DNA of 64,000 nt from Anaerocolumna cellulosilytica. GTDB taxonomy: Bacteria > Bacillota > Clostridia > Lachnospirales > Lachnospiraceae. Where the stretch lies: NCBI RefSeq assembly GCF_014218335.1, contig NZ_AP023367.1, positions 931,501 through 995,500 on the forward strand. The letters are read 5' to 3'. Of this stretch, positions 14,223-23,310 are shown piece after piece (the first letter of the stretch is position 1; each line of letters opens with the position of its first letter). A model generated the notes under the pieces. It worked only from the letters and a program-made list of their open reading frames with translations. It ran no database searches and was not told where the DNA came from. The translations under genes and the position numbers were made by a program.

Positions 14223-15506
14223 ATGTCTAAGATTGAAGCAAAGACTTTATCCAATAAACTTGCACCATATGTTAATAAAATGCAGACAAGCAAGATAGCG
14301 AATGGTATTTCCGGGGGAATGATGATGGCAATGCCGGTTACACTTTTAGGATCTTTCGCTGCTCTATTTTTAAACCTTCCCATTGGTGCCTATAAAGAAT
14401 TTATAGCAAGCGTAGGGATTGCGGCTGCGTTAAAGATGATTATTCAATTCACCACAAACTTTTTAGCGGTTATCTTTACTGTCTCTATTGCCGGAAGTTA
14501 TGCAAAACAATATGAAGAGGATGGTATATTCACGGGATTACTTGCTTTAGTAAATTTCTTTATTGTAACACCGGTTGCGGTATCAGCAGAGGGAGTTACC
14601 TCTATTCCGGTACAGTGGCTTGGTGCAACAGGAATATTTACAGGAATTCTGGTAAGTTTAGTTTCCACAAGAATCTACATTTATTTGAAGCAAAAAGGAA
14701 TTACTATAAAGATGCCGGAGAGTGTTCCGCCTGTGGTTTCTAGTAGTTTTAGCAGTTTGATTCCGGGACTTGCTTCTGCAGCAGTATTTACTATTGTATC
14801 CGCAATTTTTGCAGCAACTTCTTTTGGAACACTGCATCAATTTATTTATACGTTCCTTCAGATTCCTTTGCAAGGAGTTGGCGGTAATATTGTATCCATT
14901 ATTCTTTTATGGACTTTTGCACAGGTATTATGGTTCTTTGGTATTCATGGTACGATGGTTATCTATTCCGTAGTTCTTCCAATCTTTACAGCTATGGATG
15001 CAGCACAGTTAGCAGCGTTTGCTGCCGGTGAAGCACTTCCTAATATCACAGGCCGTGCTTTCGTAAGTACCTATACCATGTCAGGCAGTGCCATTGGTTT
15101 TGCACTACTTATGTTGTTCGTTGCAAAAAGTAAACAATATAAAACGTTGGGAAAATTAAGTGCAGTCCCTTCCTTGTTTGGAATCAGTGAACCTCTTGTA
15201 TTTGGTACACCTATGGTATTTAACTTTAAATTCTTTGTACCCTTTGTATTTATGAATGCAATCAATATAATAATTGCTTATGTGTTGACCTTTATTGGAC
15301 TTATACCAAGAGTTAACGGTATGTCACCGGTATCCGGTATGCCCATTATCCTAAGTGGTCTGATGGAAGGAAGCTGGAAGATAGCCGCGCTTCAGGTTGT
15401 ATTTGTGATATTGTCTGCCATAGTATGGTACCCGTTCTTTAAAAAGGCAGATAACGAAGCATTTAAAATTGAACAAGAATCAGAGAATCAAGCGCAGGAA
15501 GCATAA
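14223..15506 (+). CDS. PTS lactose/cellobiose-family enzyme IIC permease
   Basis: 427 residues, AAGGAGG upstream. About ten membrane segments. Conserved family features are visible: GISGGMMMAMPVTLLGS near the N-terminus, FFGIHGTMVIYSVVLPI in the central helices, and GISEPLVFGTPMVFN near residue 325, where GISEP and the preceding His are involved in sugar binding and phosphorylation. It forms the membrane channel that moves and phosphorylates the sugar with IIA and IIB. Followed by a terminator, so the GH2 gene may be expressed by read-through or its own promoter. Confidence 0.95.
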   Translation: MSKIEAKTLSNKLAPYVNKMQTSKIANGISGGMMMAMPVTLLGSFAALFLNLPIGAYKEFIASVGIAAALKMIIQFTTNFLAVIFTVSIAGSYAKQYEEDGIFTGLLALVNFFIVTPVAVSAEGVTSIPVQWLGATGIFTGILVSLVSTRIYIYLKQKGITIKMPESVPPVVSSSFSSLIPGLASAAVFTIVSAIFAATSFGTLHQFIYTFLQIPLQGVGGNIVSIILLWTFAQVLWFFGIHGTMVIYSVVLPIFTAMDAAQLAAFAAGEALPNITGRAFVSTYTMSGSAIGFALLMLFVAKSKQYKTLGKLSAVPSLFGISEPLVFGTPMVFNFKFFVPFVFMNAINIIIAYVLTFIGLIPRVNGMSPVSGMPIILSGLMEGSWKIAALQVVFVILSAIVWYPFFKKADNEAFKIEQESENQAQEA

Positions 15507-15590
15507 GTATATACAGAGGTAGGAATGAACTGTCTTTCAAATAAGAAATGGTTTTAGTCAGGATAGTTCTTACTATAGGTATTTTAATAA

Positions 15591-15620
15591 GCCACCCGTC
15601 TGTATGACGGGTGGCCTTTG
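15591..15620 (+). terminator. Hairpin between the PTS genes and the GH2 gene
   Basis: Perfect 10-bp stem, GCCACCCGTC (15591-15600) and GACGGGTGGC (15606-15615), with a short TTTG tail. A candidate attenuator that lowers GH2 expression relative to the PTS, or a target for the PRD regulator (inference). Confidence 0.75.
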
Positions 15621-15688
15621 CCTGCTTACTGCTTTTGTACAAAGGTCTCTAAATTACGAATAAAATATTTTATATGGGAGGATATACG

Positions 15689-17977
15689 GTGCATAAAATA
15701 GATTTTAATGATAGATGGGTATTTATAAAAGAAGGAAAAGAAAGTTATATCGAAAAAGAAATACCAGATGGCGAATATATTACCCTGCCTCATTGCTTTA
15801 ACGGAATTGACGGGCAAAGTGGTGATGGTATGTATAAGGGTAAGACCTGCTATCAAAAGAAAGTAGCTCTCACAGGGGAGGAGTTAAGGGAATATCATTA
15901 TTTAGAAATCGGTGCGGCAAGCCTTGTATCACATGTATATATTAACGGGATATTAGCAGGAAGCAGTAGATGTGGCTTCTCTATGTACCGGGTGTTTTTA
16001 AATCCTTTGCTAAAAGAAGGAGAGAATCTTATCTCCATTGTTGTTGATAACAGCCGTTTCGATGATGTATACCCTCTAATGGCTGACTTTTCTTTTTATG
16101 GAGGATTGTACCGGGAAGTAAGCTGGATTACAACAAGGGCACTACATTTTGAGTTATTAGATAATAGCCGGGATGGGATGTATATAACTCAAAAAGCAAT
16201 TAAGAATGGGATATATGAGTTAAAGATAAAAGGCAGTGTAATCAATGAGCTTCACAACAAACTAGAGTCTAAGATTAAAGTTACTCTATTGGACAAAGAA
16301 GGCAATGGGGTATTATCTAAAACAATGAAATGTGCTGTTATAGAGAAGGAAGAATTTGAATTTATAGAAGAACTAAATCAGCCCAGACTTTGGCAGGGGA
16401 TAGAAGACCCTTATCTTTACACCTTAAAGGTAGAGTTGTATCAGGAAGAACAGTTAGTGGATGAAAGAAATCTTGAAATCGGCTTTCGAACCATTGAAAT
16501 AACCCCTGATAAAGGTGTCTTTTTGAATGGTAAGCCCATTAAGTTAAATGGTGTCAGCCGACATCAGGATTTTGCAGAGGTAGGTAATGCTTTAACAAAA
16601 GAACATATGGAACTGGACATGTCACTTATTAAGGAAATCGGTGCAAACTCTATAAGACTATCTCATTATCAGCACCACGATTATTTTTATACTCTTTGTG
16701 ACAGGGCAGGCTTGCTGGTATGGGCTGAGATTCCTTTTATCAGTGTACCCTCAACTGCTGACAAAGAGAATCAAAATGCAAAAGACCAACTGGAGCGATT
16801 GATAAAACAGGCCTATAATCATTGTTCCATCTATTGCTGGGGAATACAAAATGAGATTACCATAGCAATTGAAAATGAACAGATTTATGAGATGGTAAAG
16901 GAACTGGCTGCAATAGCAAGGAATCTTGACGCTGTCAGATATATTGCACAGGCGAATATACATTCAGTTGCAAATGAAAGCAGCTTAAATGATTTGACCG
17001 ATTTTGTAGGATATAATCTGTATTATGGATGGTATTATAAAGAAATGAAGGATCTAGCAGTAAGGCTGGATGAGTTTCACAAAGTCAGACCCAATATTCC
17101 GGTAATGGTTACAGAATACGGAGTTGATACAAACCCTGTCCTGCATTCCTATACACCTTCTGTAAAGGATTACACAGAAGAATATCAGTTGTTATTCCAG
17201 GAGAATGCCCTTAAGACTTTTAAGGAAAGAGAATATGTATTAGGGGGATATGTTTGGGCATTATTCGATTTTGGAAGTGAGATTCGAAATGAAGGCGGAA
17301 CCAAGGGAAAGAATCAAAAAGGTCTAGTTACCATAGATAGAAAAATCAAGAAGGATACCTTTTATTTATGTAAGGCATACTGGTCCAAAGAAAAATTTGT
17401 GAAATTAGCCGGCAGCAGATTTGTGAACCGCCATCAAGAGGAAAATGATATGGTGGTATTGTCCAATGTTAATTCCGTAAAGCTTTTTGTTGGTGAAAAA
17501 ATGATTGGTGAAAGGAATGACCATGAACCGGTGAAAATTTTTAAGGGAGTAAAATTAGCACATGGTGAGAATTTTATTCGGGTGGAAGCTGTCGACTCAG
17601 AAGGAAACTGTTATTATGATGAGATGTTTTTAAACCGGGTGAAAGATATGGATTTAAGCTATGTGTTGAAAAAGACAGAAGAAAAAACTACGGTAACAAA
17701 CTGGTTCCAGAAATTTGATTTAACCAATGTACAGGAAGTGGCAATTAAAGAAGGCTATTATTCTACCTTTGATACAATAGAGGAGCTTTATAAGAATGAA
17801 GAGGCAAAAGCTGTATTTAAAAAGTACTTTGGAGATTTAGCAGAAAATCCTCAGATGGCAACTATGCGGGGGTTAATGACAATTGATAGTATGTCAAAGC
17901 GATCCCGGTTTAATATTCCGAAGGAGCTGCTAAGTGTAATTAATAAAGAATTAAATGTTATAGAGAAACGTAAATAA
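15689..17977 (+). CDS. GH2 glycoside hydrolase (beta-galactosidase-type)
   Basis: 762 residues from GTG 15689, chosen because GGGAGG lies 7 nt upstream; an in-frame ATG at 15674 overlaps that ribosome site. GH2 order: jelly-roll domain (to about 170), Ig-like domain (about 175-280), TIM barrel (about 285-560, opening LNGVSRHQDF), then a C-terminal Ig-like part. Acid/base Glu389 in WGIQNEI and nucleophile Glu476 in VTEYGVD are present. No signal peptide, so it acts in the cytoplasm, probably on the glycoside imported by the neighbouring PTS. Beta-galactosidase is likely; beta-glucuronidase or beta-mannosidase cannot be excluded. A PTS-phosphorylated sugar as substrate would be notable for GH2. 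Confidence 0.88.
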   Translation: MHKIDFNDRWVFIKEGKESYIEKEIPDGEYITLPHCFNGIDGQSGDGMYKGKTCYQKKVALTGEELREYHYLEIGAASLVSHVYINGILAGSSRCGFSMYRVFLNPLLKEGENLISIVVDNSRFDDVYPLMADFSFYGGLYREVSWITTRALHFELLDNSRDGMYITQKAIKNGIYELKIKGSVINELHNKLESKIKVTLLDKEGNGVLSKTMKCAVIEKEEFEFIEELNQPRLWQGIEDPYLYTLKVELYQEEQLVDERNLEIGFRTIEITPDKGVFLNGKPIKLNGVSRHQDFAEVGNALTKEHMELDMSLIKEIGANSIRLSHYQHHDYFYTLCDRAGLLVWAEIPFISVPSTADKENQNAKDQLERLIKQAYNHCSIYCWGIQNEITIAIENEQIYEMVKELAAIARNLDAVRYIAQANIHSVANESSLNDLTDFVGYNLYYGWYYKEMKDLAVRLDEFHKVRPNIPVMVTEYGVDTNPVLHSYTPSVKDYTEEYQLLFQENALKTFKEREYVLGGYVWALFDFGSEIRNEGGTKGKNQKGLVTIDRKIKKDTFYLCKAYWSKEKFVKLAGSRFVNRHQEENDMVVLSNVNSVKLFVGEKMIGERNDHEPVKIFKGVKLAHGENFIRVEAVDSEGNCYYDEMFLNRVKDMDLSYVLKKTEEKTTVTNWFQKFDLTNVQEVAIKEGYYSTFDTIEELYKNEEAKAVFKKYFGDLAENPQMATMRGLMTIDSMSKRSRFNIPKELLSVINKELNVIEKRK

Positions 17978-18094
17978 GCTTTCTTATATGTATTTATAGT
18001 TGAGGGGAGTTAAAAAGGAAGCCAGTGCAAATACTATAACCGGAAAACGGATAGAAGAAGTAACATATGCGAATGTTTGGGAAAGGGTAGAAAC

Positions 18095-20014
18095 ATGTTG
18101 GGTGTAAAGTTAGAAGCTTTATTGGGTGAAGTATCAATCAAAGAATATCAGACGGCACAGGAATTAGCGGATAAACTTGGTGTGAGTGAAAAAACCGTTC
18201 GTGTCCGCATGAAGGAATTAAATGATGTTCTAAAGTTATATGGTGCAAAAATAATATCCAAACAAAGATTCGGTTATAAGTTAAATATTTTAGAAGACGA
18301 AAAGTTCCGACAACTCTCACATAGTATGGAGAAAGAAGCAAAGCAGCAAATACCCACTAATTCAGAAGAGCGTGTTCCGTTTATATTAGCATATTTGTTA
18401 AATAGAAACGAGTATGTTAAATTAGATGATTTAAGTGATTTTCTTTATGTATCAAGAAACACCCTTACAGCGGATTTAAAAAAAGTGGAGTTTATACTGA
18501 ATATATATCACCTGACCTTGGAACGCAGACCCAACCATGGAATATTGGTTAAGGGAAATGAGTTCAATAAAAGAATTTGTATCGCCAACAGTCTTATAAA
18601 GCGGAACGCCCTTTTTAAGGAGGATGCTAAAAAGGAGCAGGAATTACAGGTAATAGGCAGTATTGTTTTAGAAGTTATAAACAAGCATAAGATGAGAATG
18701 TCAGAAATATCCTTTGAAAGTCTGATAACACATGCCTATATAGCGATAGGAAGAATTGGCAGAGGCTGCCCCATAACCATAGATAAGACAGAAATCAGTC
18801 ATATTATTAACTTAAAAGCGATGCAGGCAGCAGAAGAGATAACAGACCTCCTATATGAAAGGCTGAGTGTAAGGTTTTCAGAGGCTGAAATATCTTATCT
18901 TGCAATTCATCTGGGTGCAAAACTATCTTCCGATACGTATGCAAGGCATGGTTCTAACCTGGTTATATCGGGTGAAATAGATGAACTGGTTCTCCATATG
19001 CTAAATGTCGTATATAATGGCTTTAAGCTGGATTTTAGAAATAATCTTGAGCTTCGAATGGCATTAAATCAGCATATGGTGCCTTTACAAATCCGTATGA
19101 AGTATGGAATACCGCTAAAGAACCCACTTATGGCAGAGATTAAGAAAGAATACGCCTTTGCCTATACAATAGCAGCAACTGCATGTATCGCTTTAAATGA
19201 ACACTATAAAACAAATATGCCGGAGGATGAGATAGGCTATTTTGCTATGTTGTTTGCGCTTGCTTTGGAAAAACAGGATAAGAAAATCGAGAAGAAAAAT
19301 ATTATTGTGGTATGTGTTTCCGGTAAAGGAAGCTCCCAGTTATTTATGTATAAATATAAACAAGCATTTGGGAAATATATTAACCAAATCTACGAATGTT
19401 CTACCTATGAATTGGAAGATTTTGATTTTGAGGGTAAACAGATAGACTTTGTTTTTACAACAATCCCGATTAACATCAAAGTACCCGTACCGGTTTTTGA
19501 AGTTAATTTATTTTTAGAACGTAAGGATATACTGACATACAATCAGTTGTTTGAAATGGGAAGCAACGAATTTCTACACAAATATTACAATAAGAATTTG
19601 TTTTTCACCAAACTTAATGCTAAGAAAAAGGAAGATGTAATAAGACAGTTATGTAAGTGCGCAAGTCAATATTATAATTTACCGAAAGATTTTTATTCGG
19701 CAATTATGAAAAGAGAAGAATTGGGACAGACTGATTTTGGTAATCTGGCGGCAATTCCTCATCCGTATAAAGTCATTACGAAAGAAAATTTTGTGACAGT
19801 AGGTATCCTTAAGGAACCAATCTGGTGGGGACATAACGAGGTACAGGTGGTATTTTTAATTGCAATATCAACGGAAGAGGATGCAGACATTGAGCGCTTT
19901 TATCAACTCACTACTAATTTTTTATTTGACGCACAAAAGGTTCAATATCTAATAGCGAATCCAACCTTTGAAGTACTTATGACCTTATTAGGTGATGAAG
20001 CTGAAAAATCTTAG
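18095..20014 (+). CDS. BglG/LicR-type PRD transcriptional regulator
   Basis: 639 residues; ATG 18095 is preferred (GGAAAGGG 8 nt upstream) over a TTG 18 nt earlier. Two N-terminal HTH segments (TAQELADKLGVSEKTVRVRM; VKLDDLSDFLYVSRNTLTAD), two PRD domains (about 165-390, each with conserved His such as ITHAYIAIGR and YLAIHLGAKL), a GatB-like IIB domain (about 400-480, CVSGKGSSQ) and a C-terminal IIA domain of mannitol type (NLAAIPHP, about residue 555). PTS phosphorylation of these His/Cys residues would tell it whether sugar is flowing. It most likely activates the upstream PTS-GH2 genes. Confidence 0.9.
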   Translation: MLGVKLEALLGEVSIKEYQTAQELADKLGVSEKTVRVRMKELNDVLKLYGAKIISKQRFGYKLNILEDEKFRQLSHSMEKEAKQQIPTNSEERVPFILAYLLNRNEYVKLDDLSDFLYVSRNTLTADLKKVEFILNIYHLTLERRPNHGILVKGNEFNKRICIANSLIKRNALFKEDAKKEQELQVIGSIVLEVINKHKMRMSEISFESLITHAYIAIGRIGRGCPITIDKTEISHIINLKAMQAAEEITDLLYERLSVRFSEAEISYLAIHLGAKLSSDTYARHGSNLVISGEIDELVLHMLNVVYNGFKLDFRNNLELRMALNQHMVPLQIRMKYGIPLKNPLMAEIKKEYAFAYTIAATACIALNEHYKTNMPEDEIGYFAMLFALALEKQDKKIEKKNIIVVCVSGKGSSQLFMYKYKQAFGKYINQIYECSTYELEDFDFEGKQIDFVFTTIPINIKVPVPVFEVNLFLERKDILTYNQLFEMGSNEFLHKYYNKNLFFTKLNAKKKEDVIRQLCKCASQYYNLPKDFYSAIMKREELGQTDFGNLAAIPHPYKVITKENFVTVGILKEPIWWGHNEVQVVFLIAISTEEDADIERFYQLTTNFLFDAQKVQYLIANPTFEVLMTLLGDEAEKS

Positions 20015-20015
20015 C

Positions 20016-20051
20016 AGGTTTGGAGCGTAGCAAACACTACGCTCCAAACCT
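20016..20051. terminator. Bidirectional terminator hairpin between convergent genes
   Basis: Perfect 15-bp stem, AGGTTTGGAGCGTAG (20016-20030) and its complement (20037-20051), loop CAAACA. Read on the minus strand it is followed by GCTAAGATTTTT, so it mainly stops the YesM-type gene. It sits in the 41-nt gap between two convergent genes. Confidence 0.85.
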
Positions 20052-20055
20052 GGCT

Positions 20056-21915
20056 TCAAGGCTTTGGCTGTTGCATCACGGTGTGTTTTCGTTCTCTTAA
20101 TTCTGCTGTCAACACGGGTGGAATCATTATTGTGATAGAAAATCCGCTGCCATCCTCTAAGGCACCCGGTTGTATTCCATAATCCTCTCCAAACACAATT
20201 CGCAGACGGTTATTCACATTAGAAAGTGCAAAGCCACTGGATTCATTGTTCTCAAATACCGATTGGTTCAATTTTACTAATAATCCCTTAAGTTCATCCT
20301 CTGTAATTGGCTGACCATTATTAGACAAGGTCAGTTTAATATAGGAATTTCCATCGTTTGTGATGAGCGCTCCATCCAGTTTTAAGTAATTGTCCTCTCT
20401 GTTTTTATCAAGGCCATGTACAAAGTAATTCTCAATCAATGGCTGTAAGGTGTTCTTAGGGAGCCCGTAGGGAGAGAGAGCATCCTCAATGTAAAATTCA
20501 TATTCAAAATTTTGAAACCGGTATTGATAAAGAGAGATGAGATTCTCGCATTGTTCCAATTCTTCTCCTAAAGAAATAAACATTTCCCGGTTTGTCTGGT
20601 TACGATAGATTTTGGCTAATAAAAGTATCATCTGGGAGGCACTTACAGGGTTTCCATGTAGAGTCTGAACTCTGATAAGTTCTAACGTATTATATAAAAA
20701 ATGTGGATTAATACTGGTTTGCAGGGCATAAAGCTCTGCATTTTTTTGTTGTAGAGCATAAACATAAGACTGCTCCACATTTTTTTGAAGGTCATCGCAC
20801 ATGCGGTTAAAGCCGGTGATGATATGAGAATATTCATCCTGCCCTTTGCTATGGGGAATGCGGTATGTCAGGTTATTGGAACCGATTTTAGACATACCCT
20901 TCTGGATAATACGAACTTTCTTTCGTGCCAACTGAAAGGTTACTACATATAAAGAGATAGAGCACACACATGTAAATAACGCCAGAAGCAGGATAAGATT
21001 CTGGGTGTAGCCGGTGCCGTACCCGGCTTTTTTGATTTGATACGAGGTATAAAAATCATACCGGCCGTTATAGATGGAAGAGGTGAAATACGCCTCCTTC
21101 CCGATAGTAGTAGTAACGGTAGGGTAAGAAACGACATTATTGCTGTTGCCGGTAGGATACTCAAGGAATAAATCACTTGAATCAGAGTAGTCTCCCGAGG
21201 AGCGAAATATTATATTTTGTTTGGAATCCGTAATGCTGTATGCATATTCTGCACTTAAAGGATAGCTGTTTAGGACACTTAAGAATTCCGAGGTAGGATA
21301 GAGCAGAATAATCTGACCCAATACTTTATTGGTCTTGCTGCTACTTTTAAAAATAGTTCCTACCAAACCATAGGTATTAGAGGAGGGTTTTTTAAACCCC
21401 GTACTGCTCAACATTAACTGGGTATCATTCATAATTCCCAGGGTAAACGGGGAATGTTCCGGCCAGTCAGTAGTTAAGGGAATCTGGTTAAGAGAAGAAT
21501 ACTTAGGGTCAAACTGATAAAGCTGTTTTGTAACATTGGAAAACAGAAGAATACCAATGCAGCTGGAATCAAAATCACAGATACGGTTTAGGGCTGTTAT
21601 AATATTTTTATTAGTAGATACCTCTAAATCATAGGGATTTGCAATTTGTAAGAATGTACATAAATCATTATAAGCATAAGGAATGTCAAAGAGGCTGTCT
21701 AATGCAGCATTATAATTCCTCTGTTTCAGCTCAAAGGAATTATGTAAATTATTTAAGGTTAAATCGTATTTTTTTAGGAATTCTGCCTGCTCATATTTTT
21801 TAGCAAAGGAGCTGACAATAGCAGCTAGGATTAAAGAAATCGTGGAAAGGATAAGGATACAGAACAAAAGCATTTTGGAGTAAAAACCAGTTATCCTGAA
21901 TTTGTGCAATTTCAT
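20056..21915 (-). CDS. YesM-type sensor histidine kinase
   Basis: 619 residues; AGGAGATG upstream of ATG. TM1 at about 12-36, extracellular sensor (dCACHE-like) about 37-300, TM2 about 303-327, HAMP about 328-385, then the short kinase core with INPHFLYNTL (His405) and an HATPase domain with N-box (LIENYFVHGLD) and a GFALSNVNNRL G-box variant. This is the LytS/YesM class that phosphorylates AraC-type YesN regulators. The partner is probably the response regulator at 26152, and the ABC importer between them the target. It is divergent from the importer genes with a shared promoter region. Confidence 0.92.
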   Translation of the reverse strand: MKLHKFRITGFYSKMLLFCILILSTISLILAAIVSSFAKKYEQAEFLKKYDLTLNNLHNSFELKQRNYNAALDSLFDIPYAYNDLCTFLQIANPYDLEVSTNKNIITALNRICDFDSSCIGILLFSNVTKQLYQFDPKYSSLNQIPLTTDWPEHSPFTLGIMNDTQLMLSSTGFKKPSSNTYGLVGTIFKSSSKTNKVLGQIILLYPTSEFLSVLNSYPLSAEYAYSITDSKQNIIFRSSGDYSDSSDLFLEYPTGNSNNVVSYPTVTTTIGKEAYFTSSIYNGRYDFYTSYQIKKAGYGTGYTQNLILLLALFTCVCSISLYVVTFQLARKKVRIIQKGMSKIGSNNLTYRIPHSKGQDEYSHIITGFNRMCDDLQKNVEQSYVYALQQKNAELYALQTSINPHFLYNTLELIRVQTLHGNPVSASQMILLLAKIYRNQTNREMFISLGEELEQCENLISLYQYRFQNFEYEFYIEDALSPYGLPKNTLQPLIENYFVHGLDKNREDNYLKLDGALITNDGNSYIKLTLSNNGQPITEDELKGLLVKLNQSVFENNESSGFALSNVNNRLRIVFGEDYGIQPGALEDGSGFSITIMIPPVLTAELRERKHTVMQQPKP

Positions 21916-21983
21916 ATGATGTCATCTCCTAAAGGAATAGAATTGTTCTATTTAAGCAACGAGCTATTTCACAAGTTAGTTTT

Positions 21984-22012
21984 ATTATAACATTTGATTT
22001 GTGCATTTACAA
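21984..22012 (-). promoter_or_regulatory. Promoter of the YesM-type gene
   Basis: On the minus strand TTGTAA (22012-22007), 17-nt spacer, TATAAT (21989-21984), about 70 nt from the start codon. Confidence 0.6.
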
Positions 22013-22028
22013 CATAAGAAGTAGTGAT

Positions 22029-22058
22029 TTGACGAATTAAGTATATAATTTGTATAAT
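22029..22058 (+). promoter_or_regulatory. Promoter of the ABC importer operon
   Basis: TTGACG (22029-22034), 18-nt spacer, TATAAT (22053-22058). It is followed at 22065-22080 by the perfect palindrome AGAGCTATATAGCTCT with CTTTTG behind it, a weak attenuator-like hairpin at the start of the transcript. Confidence 0.6.
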
Positions 22059-22108
22059 TAATAAAGAGCTATATAGCTCTCTTTTGTTAAAAAATTATGG
22101 TTTTCTTA

Positions 22109-22139
22109 TAATTTGTGCAAGGTTTTATAATTAGTACAA
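22109..22139 (+). promoter_or_regulatory. Candidate YesN-type operator, two direct half-sites
   Basis: TAATTTGTGCAA (22109-22120) and TAATTAGTACAA (22128-22139) are direct repeats 19 bp apart, the geometry used by AraC-family proteins. They lie about 75 nt before the first permease gene. A promoter just downstream (a TATAAT-like box near 22165) could be their target. Inferred from spacing only. Confidence 0.4.
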
Positions 22140-22213
22140 TTTTTTTCTTGTCTTAACGCTATTATAATGATAGCAGAAGATAAATTAAAGCAGACGTAAG
22201 GAGAAGTTGGTAA

Positions 22214-23161
22214 ATGAAACGAGACAAGAAAAACAACTTGTTACCGAGAAGAACAAACGCAAGAGAAAAAGCTGGCTTTCGCTTGTTCCTGTTAACAACG
22301 CCGATATTAATTGGAGTATTTATATTTTCTTATGTTCCTTTGTTAGGCTGGATATACGCATTTTTTGATTATAAGCCAGGTATACCGGTTTTTGAATCTC
22401 AATTTGTAAAGTTAAAATGGTTTTTAATGCCCTTTAACAATTCTGTTTTGAGGGATCAGTTTTTAAGGGTTATGAAAAACACGTTAGGTATTAATGTATT
22501 GTATTTGTTAGCCATGATGCTGCCTATGATTTTTGCAGTGCTTTTAATGGAAATACGTTCCGTCAAATACCGTAAGTTTATACAAACCTTTACCACAATA
22601 CCAAACTTCATTAGTTGGGTTCTTGCGTATTCCGCTTTCTTTTCCCTGCTGTCCAATGAAGGGCTTATCAATAATCTGTTACAGCAGTGGGGGGTTTTAA
22701 AGACACCGATAAATTTTCTGGCGGATACAAGCCATATGTGGCTTAAGATGTTAGGATATCATTTATGGAAGGGGTTGGGCTGGGGAGCCATTATTTATAT
22801 ATCTGCTATCTCCTCTATTGATGCAGAGGTTTATGAGGCAGCAGATATTGACGGGGCAGGAAGGCTTGCCAAAATAAAACACGTAACCATTCCATTTTTA
22901 ATTCCGACCTTCTTTGTATTATTAGTTTTGCAGATTGGTAATATTGTAAATAACGGTATAGACCAGTATATGGTATTCTCAAACGCAATGAATCAGGACT
23001 ACATAGAGGTACTGGACTTGTATGTATATAACAATGGTCTGAAGCTTGGAAATATATCTTATGCAACGGCTATCGGTATGTGGAAGTCAGTTATCAGCCT
23101 TGTTATGGTTTTCGGAGCTAATAAGATATCAAAGAAAGTAAGGGGTTCGTCTATTTTCTAG
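22214..23161 (+). CDS. Sugar ABC transporter permease, LplB type
   Basis: 315 residues, TAAGGAG upstream. Six membrane segments; the conserved cytoplasmic EAA loop EAADIDGAGRLAKIKHVTIP is at about residues 214-233 and contacts an ATPase. CUT1 family, class LplB/YteP. It works with the permease at 23311 and the lipoprotein at 24351 to import oligosaccharides. No ATPase gene is in the cluster, which is usual for this class (a shared MsmX-type ATPase serves several importers). Confidence 0.93.
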   Translation: MKRDKKNNLLPRRTNAREKAGFRLFLLTTPILIGVFIFSYVPLLGWIYAFFDYKPGIPVFESQFVKLKWFLMPFNNSVLRDQFLRVMKNTLGINVLYLLAMMLPMIFAVLLMEIRSVKYRKFIQTFTTIPNFISWVLAYSAFFSLLSNEGLINNLLQQWGVLKTPINFLADTSHMWLKMLGYHLWKGLGWGAIIYISAISSIDAEVYEAADIDGAGRLAKIKHVTIPFLIPTFFVLLVLQIGNIVNNGIDQYMVFSNAMNQDYIEVLDLYVYNNGLKLGNISYATAIGMWKSVISLVMVFGANKISKKVRGSSIF

Positions 23162-23263
23162 AAATGATTAATAGACAGAAGTGAGACATCTTACTAATAA
23201 CTGAAAGTTAAAAGATACATAATAGTACATGGAGACAGAATGCATGAAAGGAGTTGCCCCTTC

Positions 23264-23298
23264 GCCATAACAGGTACACGTAGGAGAGTCGTTATGGC
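23264..23298 (+). repeat. Hairpin between the two permease genes
   Basis: GCCATAAC (23264-23271) and GTTATGGC (23291-23298) form a perfect 8-bp stem in the 150-nt gap just before the second permease start. It may stabilise or pause the mRNA or mask the ribosome site. Confidence 0.5.
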
Positions 23299-23310
23299 AG
23301 TGGGACAGCA

